Assembly (NCBI GenBank): GCA_950106755.1
Contig: OX467089.1
Location: forward strand, 22,549,345 to 22,613,344
Length of the DNA: 64,000 bases
Source of the DNA: Climacium dendroides
Lineage: Eukaryota; Streptophyta; Bryopsida; Hypnales; Climaciaceae
Direction of reading: 5' to 3'
The translations under genes and the position numbers were made by a program. The notes under the pieces were generated by a model that did no database searches, was not told the DNA's origin, and worked only from the letters and a program-made list of their open reading frames with translations. Positions 1-12,400 of this stretch are shown piece after piece (the stretch's first letter is position 1; each line of letters begins with the position of its first letter).

Positions 1-648
1 TTTGCTTGGAAGACATCCATTTCTCCCTTCTTAGGCTCTTGTAAGGCTTGGGAAGTCACTCCAGGGTTCTTCTTGCTCACTAAGGCACTTCAGGCACCCT
101 AAGGAGATAGGAATGTGGCACCTGCAAATAGATGATCGGGCAACATAATTTGCAAGAAGAATGTCTTTGGCCATATTCTTGTTGCAGAGGCCACCAAGGC
201 TACTGGCAGCATTATGACGTCACAAATGAAAGATATAGTTGATTCGTTCTTGCAGGTAGTGTGTTCCAAGATTCAAGTGCATTTAGAACTTTTCTCTCAA
301 CAAATGTCCTACTAAAGAGATAGAGGCATAAGACTTTATGAAACATCAATGGTGGCCTATGAGAACGCAAGATTGGCTATCATGAAACAAAACAAGATGT
401 TGTGTCTGCAGAATTTGGCACTTGTCTTAGATAGAAGACTTTCAACAGCGAGCCCTTCAGGAGTACATACCATTGGAGTGCCTACCAACTTGAATGTTGG
501 CATGCAGCCTTAGATTGCACAACTCGATGCGGCACCTGTGGATCACATAGGTCACACCGACCATGACGACGTTGCCATCCTTTCAAATGGCAACTATGAC
601 GCCCTGCAGTCAAACAATCCACGATCTGCAAATGGCAACATCGACTAA
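1..648 (+). pseudogene. PIF/Harbinger companion ORF (ORF1), decayed C-terminal part
   Basis: From about position 172 a reading frame matches, residue by residue, the C-terminal part of the companion ORF of the second Harbinger element (minus strand, 29069-30769). Both share an AEATKATG/AEATRATG block, a TSQMKDIVD/TGQMKEMVD block and a Q-M-x-Y block, followed by an E-N-A-[RK]-L helix. In-frame stops at 313-315 (TAA) and 511-513 (TAG) break it; the frame ends at 646-648. In this superfamily the second protein is normally a Myb/SANT-like DNA-binding protein that helps the transposase reach the element ends; the DNA-binding half would lie before the window start. It faces the transposase at 1328-3029, the same convergent arrangement as in the second element. 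Seen: matching blocks and stops. Inferred: identity as Harbinger ORF1. Confidence 0.7.
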
Positions 649-1327
649 AAGCTCCAACTACGACTTGTGGCCAACTTCTATCATGTACAAAGACTGAAAA
701 TTATAACTATATACATCCACTTATATGCTAATACTGTACAGACATACAGGGTACAAAAATACTGAAACTTTTGTGCTTGAACTCTATAGTATAGGAAATG
801 TAGAACAAAACTCCGCTGTTAGAAACCGTTTTTGATAGTATGCGTCTACATGAACAAAACAATGTGTGAGTTGTGTCAAAAAATAAATTATTTTCCGCTT
901 TTATGTAATTTGAGTTTCCTATTTTCTTCTGAACTATGGTGCATACTTTTTGCTGAGAATAGAAGCTACAGTCAAGAACAAATTATTGATCTACTTCCAG
1001 AGAAACAAAGTGCCATGCTCAAAAATTTCATCGCCTTGTTGTGAGATAAATTCTGAGGTCACTTCGTTTGTCACAGGCTACTTCACTTTCTATGTCATCA
1101 AGCGATGCATGAGGGTTATCTAGAGCTCTATCAACCTTGTTTGCTGCAGCAGTGCGTAAGCCCTTATTGTGGAGAACATGAAGTAACTCCTCCACTTTGT
1201 AATGAGACTAACAGAAAAGAAGATTATGCAGTAGAGCGCAACAAACAATAACATCGAGAAGTAAGTTTATAAATCAATTGAGGCCATAAAAAGCTCTCCA
1301 TTTTTCATTGATTGTTCTCATAAAAAC

Positions 1328-3029
1328 TTAGTGATAAGTCAGATGTGGCTTGCTTTTATTGAGAAGCTCATGGAGGGTTTGCTTTAAGATACCAAAAGCA
1401 TTCTCCACCATGCAACGTCCCCATCCAAATTTTCTATTGTATAACATTTCAGAGACATACAAGTGACATTCTCCTCGGTGGGACACCATTAACCACAATA
1501 GTAAAGGAAATCCCAAATCTCCTATCAAGTATAGTGAGTGGCTATCCACGGAATCAGCCAAGTTAAAAAAGTTCATGTGAGTAGCCAAGTAATGTAGGAA
1601 AGAATGCCTCAACATCCTACCGTCATTTGTAGAGCCAAACATTTTCATGTAAAGGTCAAAGAACTGTTTCTCATTGTCAACAACGGCCATACAATTCATG
1701 GTATATCCACCACTTTTGAAATAGAAGTAGTTTGTCATATCATGAGCAGGTTTTGAGATGGAGATATATATACCATCTATGGCTCCAACAACAACATGTA
1801 AGGAGCAAAGGTTAGAGAATTTGGCTTGTGTTTTGCGCAATCTAGCTCCTGTTGACCACGAAATTTCATGTCTGAGTGCCACATTGATGGCATGGACGAC
1901 GTTACGTAGCAATTTGCAGACAAAACTGCAGCCAATTGCAAACATCTCACTGCAAATTGTTAGATTTGTGCCATGAGTCAACTTGAACAACATACAAGAA
2001 ACCCGTACTAGAACAAGTACAACTAATCCCGAGGGGGCACTTAGTTCTACTACGACAAACCATGTGCGAACAAGTGGTTTCTAATAAACTATAATTTTAA
2101 CTTCAAATTTTGAGTATTGTTTACTAATGACTATAGGATTCTACTTCCAAAATTTCAAACTCAGATAAAATATGGAATGATTTCTAGAAGAGGTTAAAAA
2201 TGCACTAAAATGGCATGTTTTTGAGCTCAAATATTTTTAGAGAATACATTTAGATGACCATTGCATCAATATTCAATTCAAAATGAAATTTCAATATAGA
2301 GTTATTTTTAAAAATATTTTGTTCATTTTTTAGACAATTTTTCTTATATAATATAGAGGTGTGAAAGTTATTTTTCAGTTCTACAACGTATCTTTTTACT
2401 TCAAAAATTTATAATTAATTATTATTAACAAATAAAAATATCAATAATTCAAAACATAAACTTTTAAAGTAGAAAAAGCTATTCATATTTTTTTCATTTC
2501 ATTTTATTTAAATTTCAAAAAGTATATAGGGGGTCTAAAGTTTTGTTCGCACACTAATATCAAAAAAAGGGGGAGTACATCCCCGAGCAACTAATCAGTA
2601 TTTAGTGTCTTGTTTCACAACATGCGAACTAACTAAATCAGTCAAGGCAGATACGGAAGCCTTTTTCATCCGAAATATTGAGATCCACCAACTATTGTCA
2701 TATTGCTCTAGCAAAAAGCAAGAGAACCAACTTGTAGATCGAGGTTTAATCTAGAAGTACACATTGTCACTTAAAACATTAGGTGGACAATATAATTTGT
2801 AATTCGTAAGAGTATTCACCATGAGAGTGAATGTATCTATTAAAGGGGCATCTATAGTGTTGCCCAAAGGATCAAATTCCTTGTCACTATCAGTGGAAGA
2901 CACCAGCAACAAAGTTTGGTTCGCATCAAGAATGAGAGCTAGTAGCATTGATGTGAACATCAATACATTCGAGGGGTTATCGAATTGGTCCATGTGAGAG
3001 AAGACGTCGTTCAGAAGTATTGTCTGCAA
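1328..3029 (-). pseudogene. PIF/Harbinger (HARBI1-like) transposase, copy 1, interrupted
   Basis: The minus-strand product aligns along its length with the transposase at 26760-28109. The N-terminus (3029 to about 2900) gives MDQFDNPSNVL against MDLFVEPVDVL. A middle block near 2690-2620 keeps EQYDNSWW and IFRMKK. The catalytic half (1993-1328) keeps the three acidic positions in VGAIDG, IGDLGF and VENAFG. The frame is broken after 2751, has an in-frame TGA close to the insertion site, and is split by a 560-bp element at 2028-2587. If that element and one copy of its 8-bp duplication are ignored, the protein reads straight on into MLFKLTHG, exactly as in the other copy. A HARBI1-type nuclease cuts and joins DNA at TTA/TAA-type targets (family knowledge). 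This copy cannot encode an active enzyme. Confidence 0.85.
2028..2587. mobile_element. hAT-like non-autonomous element inside the Harbinger transposase
   Basis: About 560 bp, AT-rich and non-coding, flanked by perfect 8-bp direct repeats CAACTAAT at 2020-2027 and 2588-2595. The ends are imperfect inverted repeats (CCCGAGGGGGCAC at the left, CTCGGGGATGTAC when the right end is read on the minus strand), with a better-kept subterminal inverted pair GTGCGAACAA near 2064 and 2550. An 8-bp duplication fits the hAT superfamily. Removing the element plus one duplication restores continuous homology of the surrounding transposase, which fixes both boundaries to the base. No transposase is encoded, so it needed a helper. 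Superfamily is inferred from duplication length only. Confidence 0.75.
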
Positions 3030-6000
3030 AACAACATGAGAGACGAAACCAACCCTAGTTAGCGGACACTTTGTTTCTAGGCTCTAAAATAATTTCTGAA
3101 GTTATTAGCAAAGGAAGCGAATGGCAAGACAAAGAGCGCACTCTTTTAGAAAAAAATTTCACAAAAAGCTATACATTGCATTGAAGTGGCACACATACTA
3201 CCAAAACTTCCACGCAAACAAACTTGCTAGCAGCGGCGTTTATGCAAGTCGTCCATGGAGACAACATTTTCAATACACAAATTTCTCAAGTTTACAAAAC
3301 TACTGCAAAAATCTAAAATGCATTCTGGTCATATGAAAAGAAAACAAACCTGCACTGTGTATATGCAAACAAATGTCCGTTGCTATCGCAAAAGCTTCAC
3401 GCCACCGAGAGCCAACACAAGGAAAATGGAGTCAAATTTCTAATGCATTCTAATGTATGTATCATTGCATATGTTTCATTCATCATTCATTAAATTTCTA
3501 TTGTTTATTTCAGTATATGTTTATTTATTAAAAAAATTATATGAAGATTTTAGTCATTTTTATTTGAAGATTTATTGAAATTCTTGCTCTGCATTCTATC
3601 TAATACATAAAATTTTTAATGAGATTCTAATGGTGAATGCATAGCATAGCAAGCACCAATCGCTAGTAGATAAATAAAATAATAGTAATAATAATATAAT
3701 GTTTGTTAATATGACCAAATTAAGTGATTTAATCCCACAAGGCTTTTTGATTTTAGGAGTATTTTTTTGTAATGAAAACAAATCACAAAGTTGAACAAAA
3801 GTTCAAACACAATTTAAAAAGGGCATGTGTTTAATTCCAAAGGTCATTGTATCTATAAATTAGATGAGCCTTGCTCAAACTTGATTGTAATATTCAAAAA
3901 TATCCATTATTTATGTTTAGATTATCCTATATTTTTACAATTTTTAAATGGAATAAAATCAAAGTTTCCTAGATTACATTTTCCTAGTTTACATCAATAA
4001 AGTTGTTCCATTGCAATTTCCATTGAGTACAATCCAAAACACTAAACTTCGTATCATTCTAACCCTTTCTTTTGGTAAAATTTTCAAATTATTCTAATAT
4101 ATGTTATAATTGATATGAATTTATGTACACATGGCACTTGAAGAAATCATAATAATTTGATTTTTTGGAAAAAAATCTAGAAAAATTGACATCTATAGAA
4201 AAATGATTTTCACACTTAATAAAAAAAGTGCTAAAATTATATTAGTCAATTATATAAAGGTTAAATTTAGCTTAATAGTAGCAAGACAATGTAAAGGTCA
4301 TCAACAACAATTTTTGAGATGTAAAAAACATCAAAGTACTTCAAAAATTAATGGTATTTTTCATTGCTAGTTTTGGGTATAAATCTAGTGAAAAAACTTC
4401 AATCTATTTTGATTGTTTTTTTTAATATTAACCAAATCATTTTAATTTTTTTTCTATAAAGATTATCGTATAACAATTTCAAGCTTTCATGAAACTAATA
4501 AAGATTTCTTACATTGATAGCAATTCACAGTAAAAACATGTAATTATTTGAAATTTGAAAATAATTTTAAAAATACTAAATTGGACTCAAAATTGATGTA
4601 TAATTACATGGCTATTGGTGTCATTCTTTAAAGGTTACCCCATTAAGTTTTAAACAATGGATGAATGCAAATATGCCCTAAGTGCACATAATCTTAATTA
4701 TTTCATCCATCTAATTGTCGCAAATCCTTGTGTTAATTTTCTATCATTTGTATAGTATAGATTTTAAAAGTTTTTCCAAATATTCTTTAACTCAAGTGAT
4801 ACAAATATGTTTGACCTCCCAAATTAATTTTTTCAATTCAAACAATGATTCCTCAAAAATGACTTCAATGAATTATTTCATCCTACAACACATTAAATGT
4901 TGAGAAAATTCAAATTATTAATCATTCTAAAATCTATAATAGAAGAAGTTTTCAAGATTGTCCTAAAAGTGAGGAGGATAAAATTACAATTGCTGAGAAA
5001 ATTAGTATTATCCTAAATCCGACATTATAATTATTTAAACATTTCACAAGTAGTATAACTTGCTAAATGGGAGTTGCTTAGGTGGCAATTTTGTTTAAAT
5101 GATGATATAGCACATGTCAACTTTTAATTAGCCAAGATTTTCTTTAAATTTTTAAATTTTTTCACTTGACCAAATTCACAACCAAATCAATAGTTTTTTC
5201 TCCGCACCATTCAAGTCTATGTACGTCCATATTAACTAATGAATAATGTATGAAATCAATATTTTTTTGTAAAAAATTTGCTGATCTAGTCAAAGTTTTT
5301 CTAGTAGTGCTTACCAAGCTAGTGGTTCAATAATTTCAATTTCATCATATTGGTTGTAATTTCATGACATCAACACTTTCAATATCAAAGGCCTTAAAAC
5401 CTTAATCAACACTAGAATACTAGTTCAAATTTTTTAAAGCCTTGGAAGCTAGAGTTTTAGAGCACTGAATAGTATCAATGTAACAAAATTGACATTAAAT
5501 GAAGCAATTATCAAAGTGATGCAAACATAGTGTATTTAAGTATCCTATACTTACATTATTTATAGTAGTACATAGCATTCTTGAACTTCAAAGCAAGGAT
5601 CTTTCACTGTCCATGAATCAAGATTATTTTCACTATAGAAGCACTAGGAACTTTCAATTTTTTAGCCTTAGAGTAAAAAGAGGGCTAATCCTACAACCAC
5701 CTAGGAACTTACCACTCAAGTGCGTGAATATATTTCCTTGACTTGCCCTTAATTTCATTCATTTCAATACTAGTTTAAAAAAAAGCAAATCAACTATTTC
5801 CATGTAGACAACAATATTTTCTCACGAGGAAAATAATTTTTTTTTGTTTTACTATTAGTATTTTTTTGATGCTATCCAACAAACACCATTCTTGAAGTAC
5901 AAAATAAATATGTGTTTTTCTATCTTAAAAAAAAAATTCAAAAAATCACAATGAAAATTGAATCCTTTGGAGCCTACCCGAATTCCATTGATCCTTGGAA

Positions 6001-8954
6001 GGGACACTGGGACTTTAGGGGTTAAAATTCATGAATGTTCTGAAATTATATAATCAAGGTAGTAAGTTCATTATAGATCAACCATTGGGTCAAAACACGT
6101 AAAACCTACTAGATTTACAATATCATTTTTGCAAAGGAATGTCAATTTATTGCACATTTCACATGTATTTTAGTCACCTAACTTTTGAAAAAGAAAAGAC
6201 ACATTCTAGGTGGTCAAAGCAAAGTTATAGAGCTTCCCATGGTAGATCCTAGGAGGATGTTCTTGCCCTATTTGATGCTAATAAGGCTCTCTTAATTTCC
6301 TACACTATTCTATTGCTAATTCAAAAGTATTCTATTAGATGGTGCAATAATGAATGAACCTTCTACCATGTATAGAAACCGCATTGTGATGCTCATTAGA
6401 TTCAAGAATGGTGCGTTTGCAATCCAATTCCAATCTTTTGAGCTTCAATTCCAACCATTTGAACCCCAATTCCCTATTGTGTGCAATTTCAAGTATGGTA
6501 TATTAGGATGCAAGAGGGAAAAATTAGGACCTAAACCTTGAGTCCACAATGGATTCGCTTACCTTATGTATTTCCAATGGTTGGCTCTAGTTCAAAGTCG
6601 TAAGAAGAGACTTTGAATTGAAGAAAACTTACTTCTAGAGTCTATATTACAGATAAACTAGTTTAAATAGGCCTATACTTGAAATTCTAGGCCATGGTGT
6701 ACATTATTTGCTCCACTTTGACCGGATAGGTTTCATACATAATCAAGAAAACTTATAAGCATGTCCAAAGTTTGTTAAATTTGCAAACCAATTTGAAATA
6801 TTGAAAAAAACAAAGGAAATTTTACTTGAAGGCCTTAGTTCTTTATGAAATTAAAACTCTTGAATTAGAAATTTGTCCAATAATTTGAAGATTACAAAAT
6901 GACATTCAATACAATTGGAATTCCAAAATTATACCATTTTGATACTCATAATGTTAGACTACCAACGCATTTTTTGGACAAAATTTCACCAATTTTAACA
7001 AAATGGATCAAATACCATAACGTCCTTCCAAATTTATTGCAATGGCATGCTCCCAAGAATACAAGAGCTACAGTAAAGAAAAGTGCTAGTTGGAATTAAT
7101 CTAACTAGGGGTACAAATGCCCAATGTAAGACCAAAAACTATGAACTAAGGTGTTCTTTACTAAAATACCAAGGTACAAAAATTATTTGACCCTCCCTAC
7201 TATGAACTTGAATTTCCTTCAAATGATCTCAATAATGAACTAATTAAAATATTCTTGAGGTGTGTGAAATCTATTGTAGGTTAAAATATTTTTTATTCCT
7301 AATTTAGAGGTTCCAAGACTCTTTCTTGCTAATTGCAACTTACCCCCCTATGACCCAAGGGGATTATACTTTCAAAATGGGCCAAAACTACAATGAATTT
7401 GAGCAACGTGTTTGCTCTTTTTTCCTTGAGATTAGAGGAAATGCAAGCATACTAGGATCTTGTAGATCCCATTGAGAGTGAGCGCCTTAAAAGCTTTTAG
7501 ATTATTGTAGAATTTAGTAGATAGTTGAGTTTGAGGTTTTATTTAGGTCAATAGAACATAGGGGAGTACTCATTGAAGGAGCATATCTTAGTCAAAATAT
7601 TTTGAAATGATGATTTTTTTTATGCTCAATGAAAGATACAAGAGTTGAGATTGCTCGTGTGAAATTTCACAACATTTTGGTCATTTTGCAATTTTGGGTG
7701 GAGCTTGCAAATCACAATGGTCATTCAAATGAAAATAGTGTTTGGAAGGAAAAGAAGAACATGCACACTTGTCTTCTCCTTGAGCTCCTTGACTTTGTCC
7801 TTTCTGAAATGGGCAACACATGCATGTCCCGAACAGAGCCAAAAAAATTGAGCTTTGAACTACACTATACCACTCAACTTTAATTCCAAAAGGAGGATTT
7901 TCATTCAAAATTTGATGAAACTACCACCATTGGATTCATCACACAATCTATTTCCTAAAGAAACTTTTAATTGAAAAAGAAGTTCAAAATTTGAAAATAG
8001 GTAGCTCAAAAAAGAAGGACAACAACTAGAAAATGGATACTTGCATCATTAGAGGTTAATGGTGTCACTTGCTATTGTATTTATCTTTTTTCCAAGGCCA
8101 ACCTTTATTGTTGCACATGTTAATACTCAAGAAGAACATTGAAGGTGTTGAATCATTTTTTGTGCCGCACTCCACCTCATGCTAGATTTGTTCATGATAC
8201 ATGCCACTTGATTGTCACAAGAAGAATACAAATTCTTAACATTTCAAAATTTCCCTCCTAATCATGCTTGCATCTAACAAAGCTCATATCAAGTACGATC
8301 TGAAAATGAAATGAGTTGAAGCAATTGATTGAATTGGGCTTTGCCATGGCTCCAACTTAACCTCAATGACGAAGGGGGGGAACAAAATTGCACATATAGA
8401 GAGACAAGGGGCAATGACTAATGATTGGGCTATTGACCATCCATTAACCCTTAAACGTTGAGGCAAACAACGTTTTGCATCCGATAGATGACAAAGAATC
8501 TCTCTATACAAGACAGAATTGCAACTATTCATCCTTGAGGCCAATGACGTTTTGCGTCCGATGGATGACAAAGAACATCTTTGTTGAGGAAAAAAATGCA
8601 ACTACCAGTATCCATTTTTAGAATTTTGTGGGAAAAGGGAACGTCTTCTACAAAAACTTGCCTTCCAACAACGAAAGCTTTGCATTTTTTTAAGCCAACA
8701 ATTAACACGGGATCCAAACAAATGGTTTCCACGGGAGCAAAAGGGTGGTGGACAAAACAAGTGATGTATCTAGTTTTGAGGGGGGAGGGGGACTCGCCCC
8801 TGGGATCTCGTGGCAAACGGACTAACCCCACATTCACCACGAGGAGCCCCACCGCGGTAACACTGTCTCCCCCCTACACTACACGGAGGTAACCTCTAGG
8901 GCTACGTAGTTTCGACGTGCATTGCCATTTTAACTGCTACTATAAACCAACAAT
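3030..8954. other. AT-rich intergenic DNA, no gene recognised
   Basis: About 5.9 kb of AT-rich sequence. Open frames here are short (under about 110 codons), lack domain character and show no exon-like GC rise. Many short stretches resemble repeat debris found elsewhere in the window, such as TTAACCCTTAA-type ends near 8440-8460. A short GC-richer patch at about 8340-8900 has open frames on both strands but no recognisable protein. No tRNA, array or intact transposon was seen. Confidence 0.6.
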
Positions 8955-9235
8955 CGGTACACTAAAATTGGTAAATAGTGTTGGCTACACTAATTGTCAA
9001 CAATAACACTAATTGCGATTTGCAAGGTTAGTGTTAGAACATTATTTACCCATTCTAACACTATTTTAGCTCTATAGTAAAATTTAACCATTTCAACATT
9101 TCTACGAGAGTGCATTTAGTGTTAGATGGGAACAAAATATAGAAGTTGGAATGGTGGAGAAAAATAGTGTTGGGGTAAAAAACAAGGAACAACACTAATT
9201 ATCACCCAACACTATTTACCAATTTTAGTGTAGTG
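8955..9235. mobile_element. CACTA-like MITE, TAGTGTT family, copy 1
   Basis: A 281-bp element with inverted ends: CACTAAAATTGGTAAATAG at the left and its complement CTATTTACCAATTTTAGTG at the right, ending TAGTG. The left outer bases are CGGTA where other copies have CACTA. The interior carries about eight TAGTGTT/AACACTA motifs in both orientations. It matches the copy at 52243-52536 throughout in inverted orientation, and those at 47274-47554 and 56279-56543 except for one internal block. It ends 238 bp before the SMG9 start codon, so it probably lies in that gene's promoter or leader. CACTA assignment rests on the terminal CACTA in other copies; a target duplication was not resolved. Confidence 0.7.
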
Positions 9236-9473
9236 AAGGATGATAGTGATGATCGAACGAGCTTCAGATTCCGCCCTCTAGGGTTGCACATCATCTCCCG
9301 GTTCCAATTGCTGCAGCGGCTTGAAACACTGAACCGTTACTGTCAATTTTCGAGCTCGTAACGAACGGCCTCTCTGCTGCATTTGTCGTTGGGGTTGGAG
9401 CTCCGATCGAAGAAGCAAAAGTAGGTCTTCACTTGTGGAGAACGAGCACTTGGTGCGTTGAATTGTCCGAGCC
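9236..9473 (+). promoter_or_regulatory. SMG9 5' flank and probable leader
   Basis: GC-rich stretch between the MITE and the SMG9 ATG, in clear contrast to the AT-rich DNA upstream. No clear TATA box was seen. The transcription start cannot be placed from sequence alone. The start codon context GAGCCATGGC is strong for a plant initiator. Confidence 0.4.
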
Positions 9474-12400
9474 ATGGCGACCTCGTCAGGCCCCGGTCCC
9501 AAGATTCTTCTGGCGAAGCCCGCAAGCGCTCGAGTGGAGGGAGGCTCGGGGGGTAGCGGACCTCCCGGGATCAAGCTTATGCGAGACCGCGACGATGATC
9601 ATGGTGCTGGGAGGCGGATTGCGCAAGGATCGCTCAACTTGCTGAATGATGCTTGGGATTTGACGCCGGACCGGTACCTTCCTGTAAGCGAAAGTTGCTG
9701 TGAACAGCATTGGTCTCGCGGCTGGTTCTTTCTCGGCTTTCGGCATGCTTTTGTTCTTTTTCTGTGAAATGTTCCATTTCGTGCAATGCTTGATTGATTA
9801 TTGCGTAGTAGTCATCTTGGAAGGTGGTCTCGCACAAGTCAATTTCCTGTAAGCAGTTCCGGTTCTCGACGTTTCTCGCGGCTTGTTCTTCGGCCTTCAT
9901 GGCTTTTGCGAAGAAGAGTTTGTTCGATCAGTTGTGCAATGCTTGATGATTCGATTATTACATAGTAGTCAAATTAGAAGGTGACCTTATTTTAGTAAAT
10001 TTCTTTTCATGTGTCTGGATGAGTATTGGTCTGTTTCACTGGGCTTTAATAAGACTGGTAGGCTGCTTGACATTGCTAAGCTTTTGGATTGGGATTTTTG
10101 TGAGCTATCAATAGGGTGATTGATGCTTTGGTATCTACTTGTAATTTCAAAATGGTTTCCAAAAACTGCTAGCTGCACCATCTGGAGGTCTTGGACAGAG
10201 CACCAAAGCTTTTTTTCTTTCAATATGGGTTGCAGTGCTGTCGATACCACCTTTTGCCCTAATTGTTGTGAATCCTGGGTAGAATTTGAAATAGAACTTT
10301 TATTTTTAGATGGAAGGAGTATGCTTTTTTGAAAATAGCGTGTTGTTGGATGTTCCGGTCCTCTCATTTTCAGTTGCAGCTTATGTCTGCAGACAACCAG
10401 GAGTTTATGGTGGTTGGTGTCCTTGGGCCTCCTGGTGCTGGGAAGTCGACAATTCTGAATGAGGTTTATGGATTCGATTCCAATGCTCAAGGTTAACTGC
10501 GTCCCTCAAACCATTTGGAAATCGTAAAATGAGCTCTGTTGTGCGCAAGTGTAATGTTGGTTGCAAGATTCTTAATCTTGTTTCGTTGGTAATTGGCGAT
10601 GGTGAAGGTGTGCTGCCTCCTTTTAATACTCAAACAGAGGATATTCGAGCAATGGCACGGCACTGCTCTGTGGGAATGGAGCTTCGAATGTGTGCAGAGC
10701 GTATCATCGTAGTGGACACGCAGGCAAGTTGACATGAGTTGTCCCTTGGGCATTGGCTTTGTTTCTATCTTTTATTTTGACTTCAAGTCAATTCTCCTGA
10801 AAGAGTTTTTTGGGAATGGCTAGTGTGGCCACAACGAGTGATCCGACTTCATAGGGTTTTTTAGAGAATCCATGAATCATTTTCTGACCAAAGCAAATGA
10901 AAAGGAGAAGGAATGGAAGCGGAGATATGTTTTTCTAGTAAAGTATGGATTTTAAAATGTGCTTTCCTATTGTGTTTGTAAGTGCCACTAAGTCAGTGCA
11001 TACACACCCATCTTTTGTGACCATAATTCACTCCATTACCATCGTTTGAAATTTTGATTTGTGCCACACTCACTCCCATTGTGGTCCCAAAATCTCATAC
11101 ATTTAAGAGTGATGGTTTTACATTAATGCATGGCCAAAATGGGCCCTACAGTAGATGGCCACAGTAGGATGTGACCTGAACAGGGCTTTCTTCCTCAACT
11201 CACTGTCTCTTGTCGCGGTGCAGCCACTTTTCAGTGCTTCAGTTCTTGTGGATCTCATGCGGCCTGATGGCACATCAAACACTTCAGTTTTGGGGGGAGA
11301 AACAATGTCTGCCGAGCTGGCTCATGAAATTATGGGGTTGCAGGTATGACTTGCTCTTCCCTCTAATTTATTAGTTTGCAATGTTATGCAATTGTGCAAT
11401 CTGAATTGGATCGAACATAGTCTTCAGACGGTGACTTTTGGTTTTCAATCTTTTAAGCAATGCATTTATGAAGTAAGTTTCTGTTTCATTTTTTTTTTCC
11501 TGTCATGTACTCTTAGGTTTGAAGCTTTCCTGATCTGCCAGTACGGTACTTGAACTGACTTTCATTTGTTGGTTTGGGGTTTTGCAAGTGGCACCTTTAG
11601 CTTGGCGTGTTTTTGTTTTCGGTGTGCCATGTAGTCCTTTTGATAACAGAAGGCGTAGACGATATCAGCATTTGGCGATACATGCGCACTGTGAGTGTTT
11701 TTTCCTGTCCTTTTCTTTTTCATTTCTCACAATATACCTGGTCTATGTGGTGCAGATGCACATGGGTTTGTGATCGGTCGCAGAGAATCACATGAATACG
11801 TTAAATATGCCTCTGAGGTCAAAGAAAGTTACGTATAGTTCTTGATGTGATTGATTGGCATTTATTTTTGCATTCTGTGTATCTTCTAAAGGAATTCTAC
11901 TTTACTCGTGATTTGGCAGATTGAGATGCTGAAGCAAGGAATACCTGATCCTTCTGTTGCCGCCCAGTGGTCTGAAAATAGTGGAGACAAAGATAGAAGT
12001 GGTAGTTTACAAGATGAGCATCTGGAGAATTTCGCTGATGCAGTTTTTGTGCACACAAAGTTCGTATTCAACTCTCTTTTTGCTTGTGCACAGATTTCCA
12101 ATTAATTGGGTGTCCTGCTATCAATTAGGCCTTCCTAAAATGTTTCTGACCGATGGTGTGTCTGCTCAAACGTAAATACCTTCATTGTAAACAAACATGC
12201 TTATTGGTAATCATATCTGCAGATGTTTGAAAAATATTAATATTGTGAATATCCATTTGTGTGTTCTCTAGATTGCAGGATATCAGTTTTACTGAGGTGA
12301 AGCGTTTGGAGATGGCTCTCTCTGCTTATTTTCCAAATCCTGCTTTCAATAGGAACTCATTAATCGGCTACACAGTACCCCAGTTTCCACCTCCTACTGA

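Noticed and set aside
3121..3443. Basic open frames upstream of the first Harbinger transposase
   Set aside because: Overlapping, short, no motif and no match to the second element.
8284..8892. Cluster of ~100-codon frames on both strands
   Set aside because: No recognisable domain, frames overlap on opposite strands, and no splice-linked partner was found.
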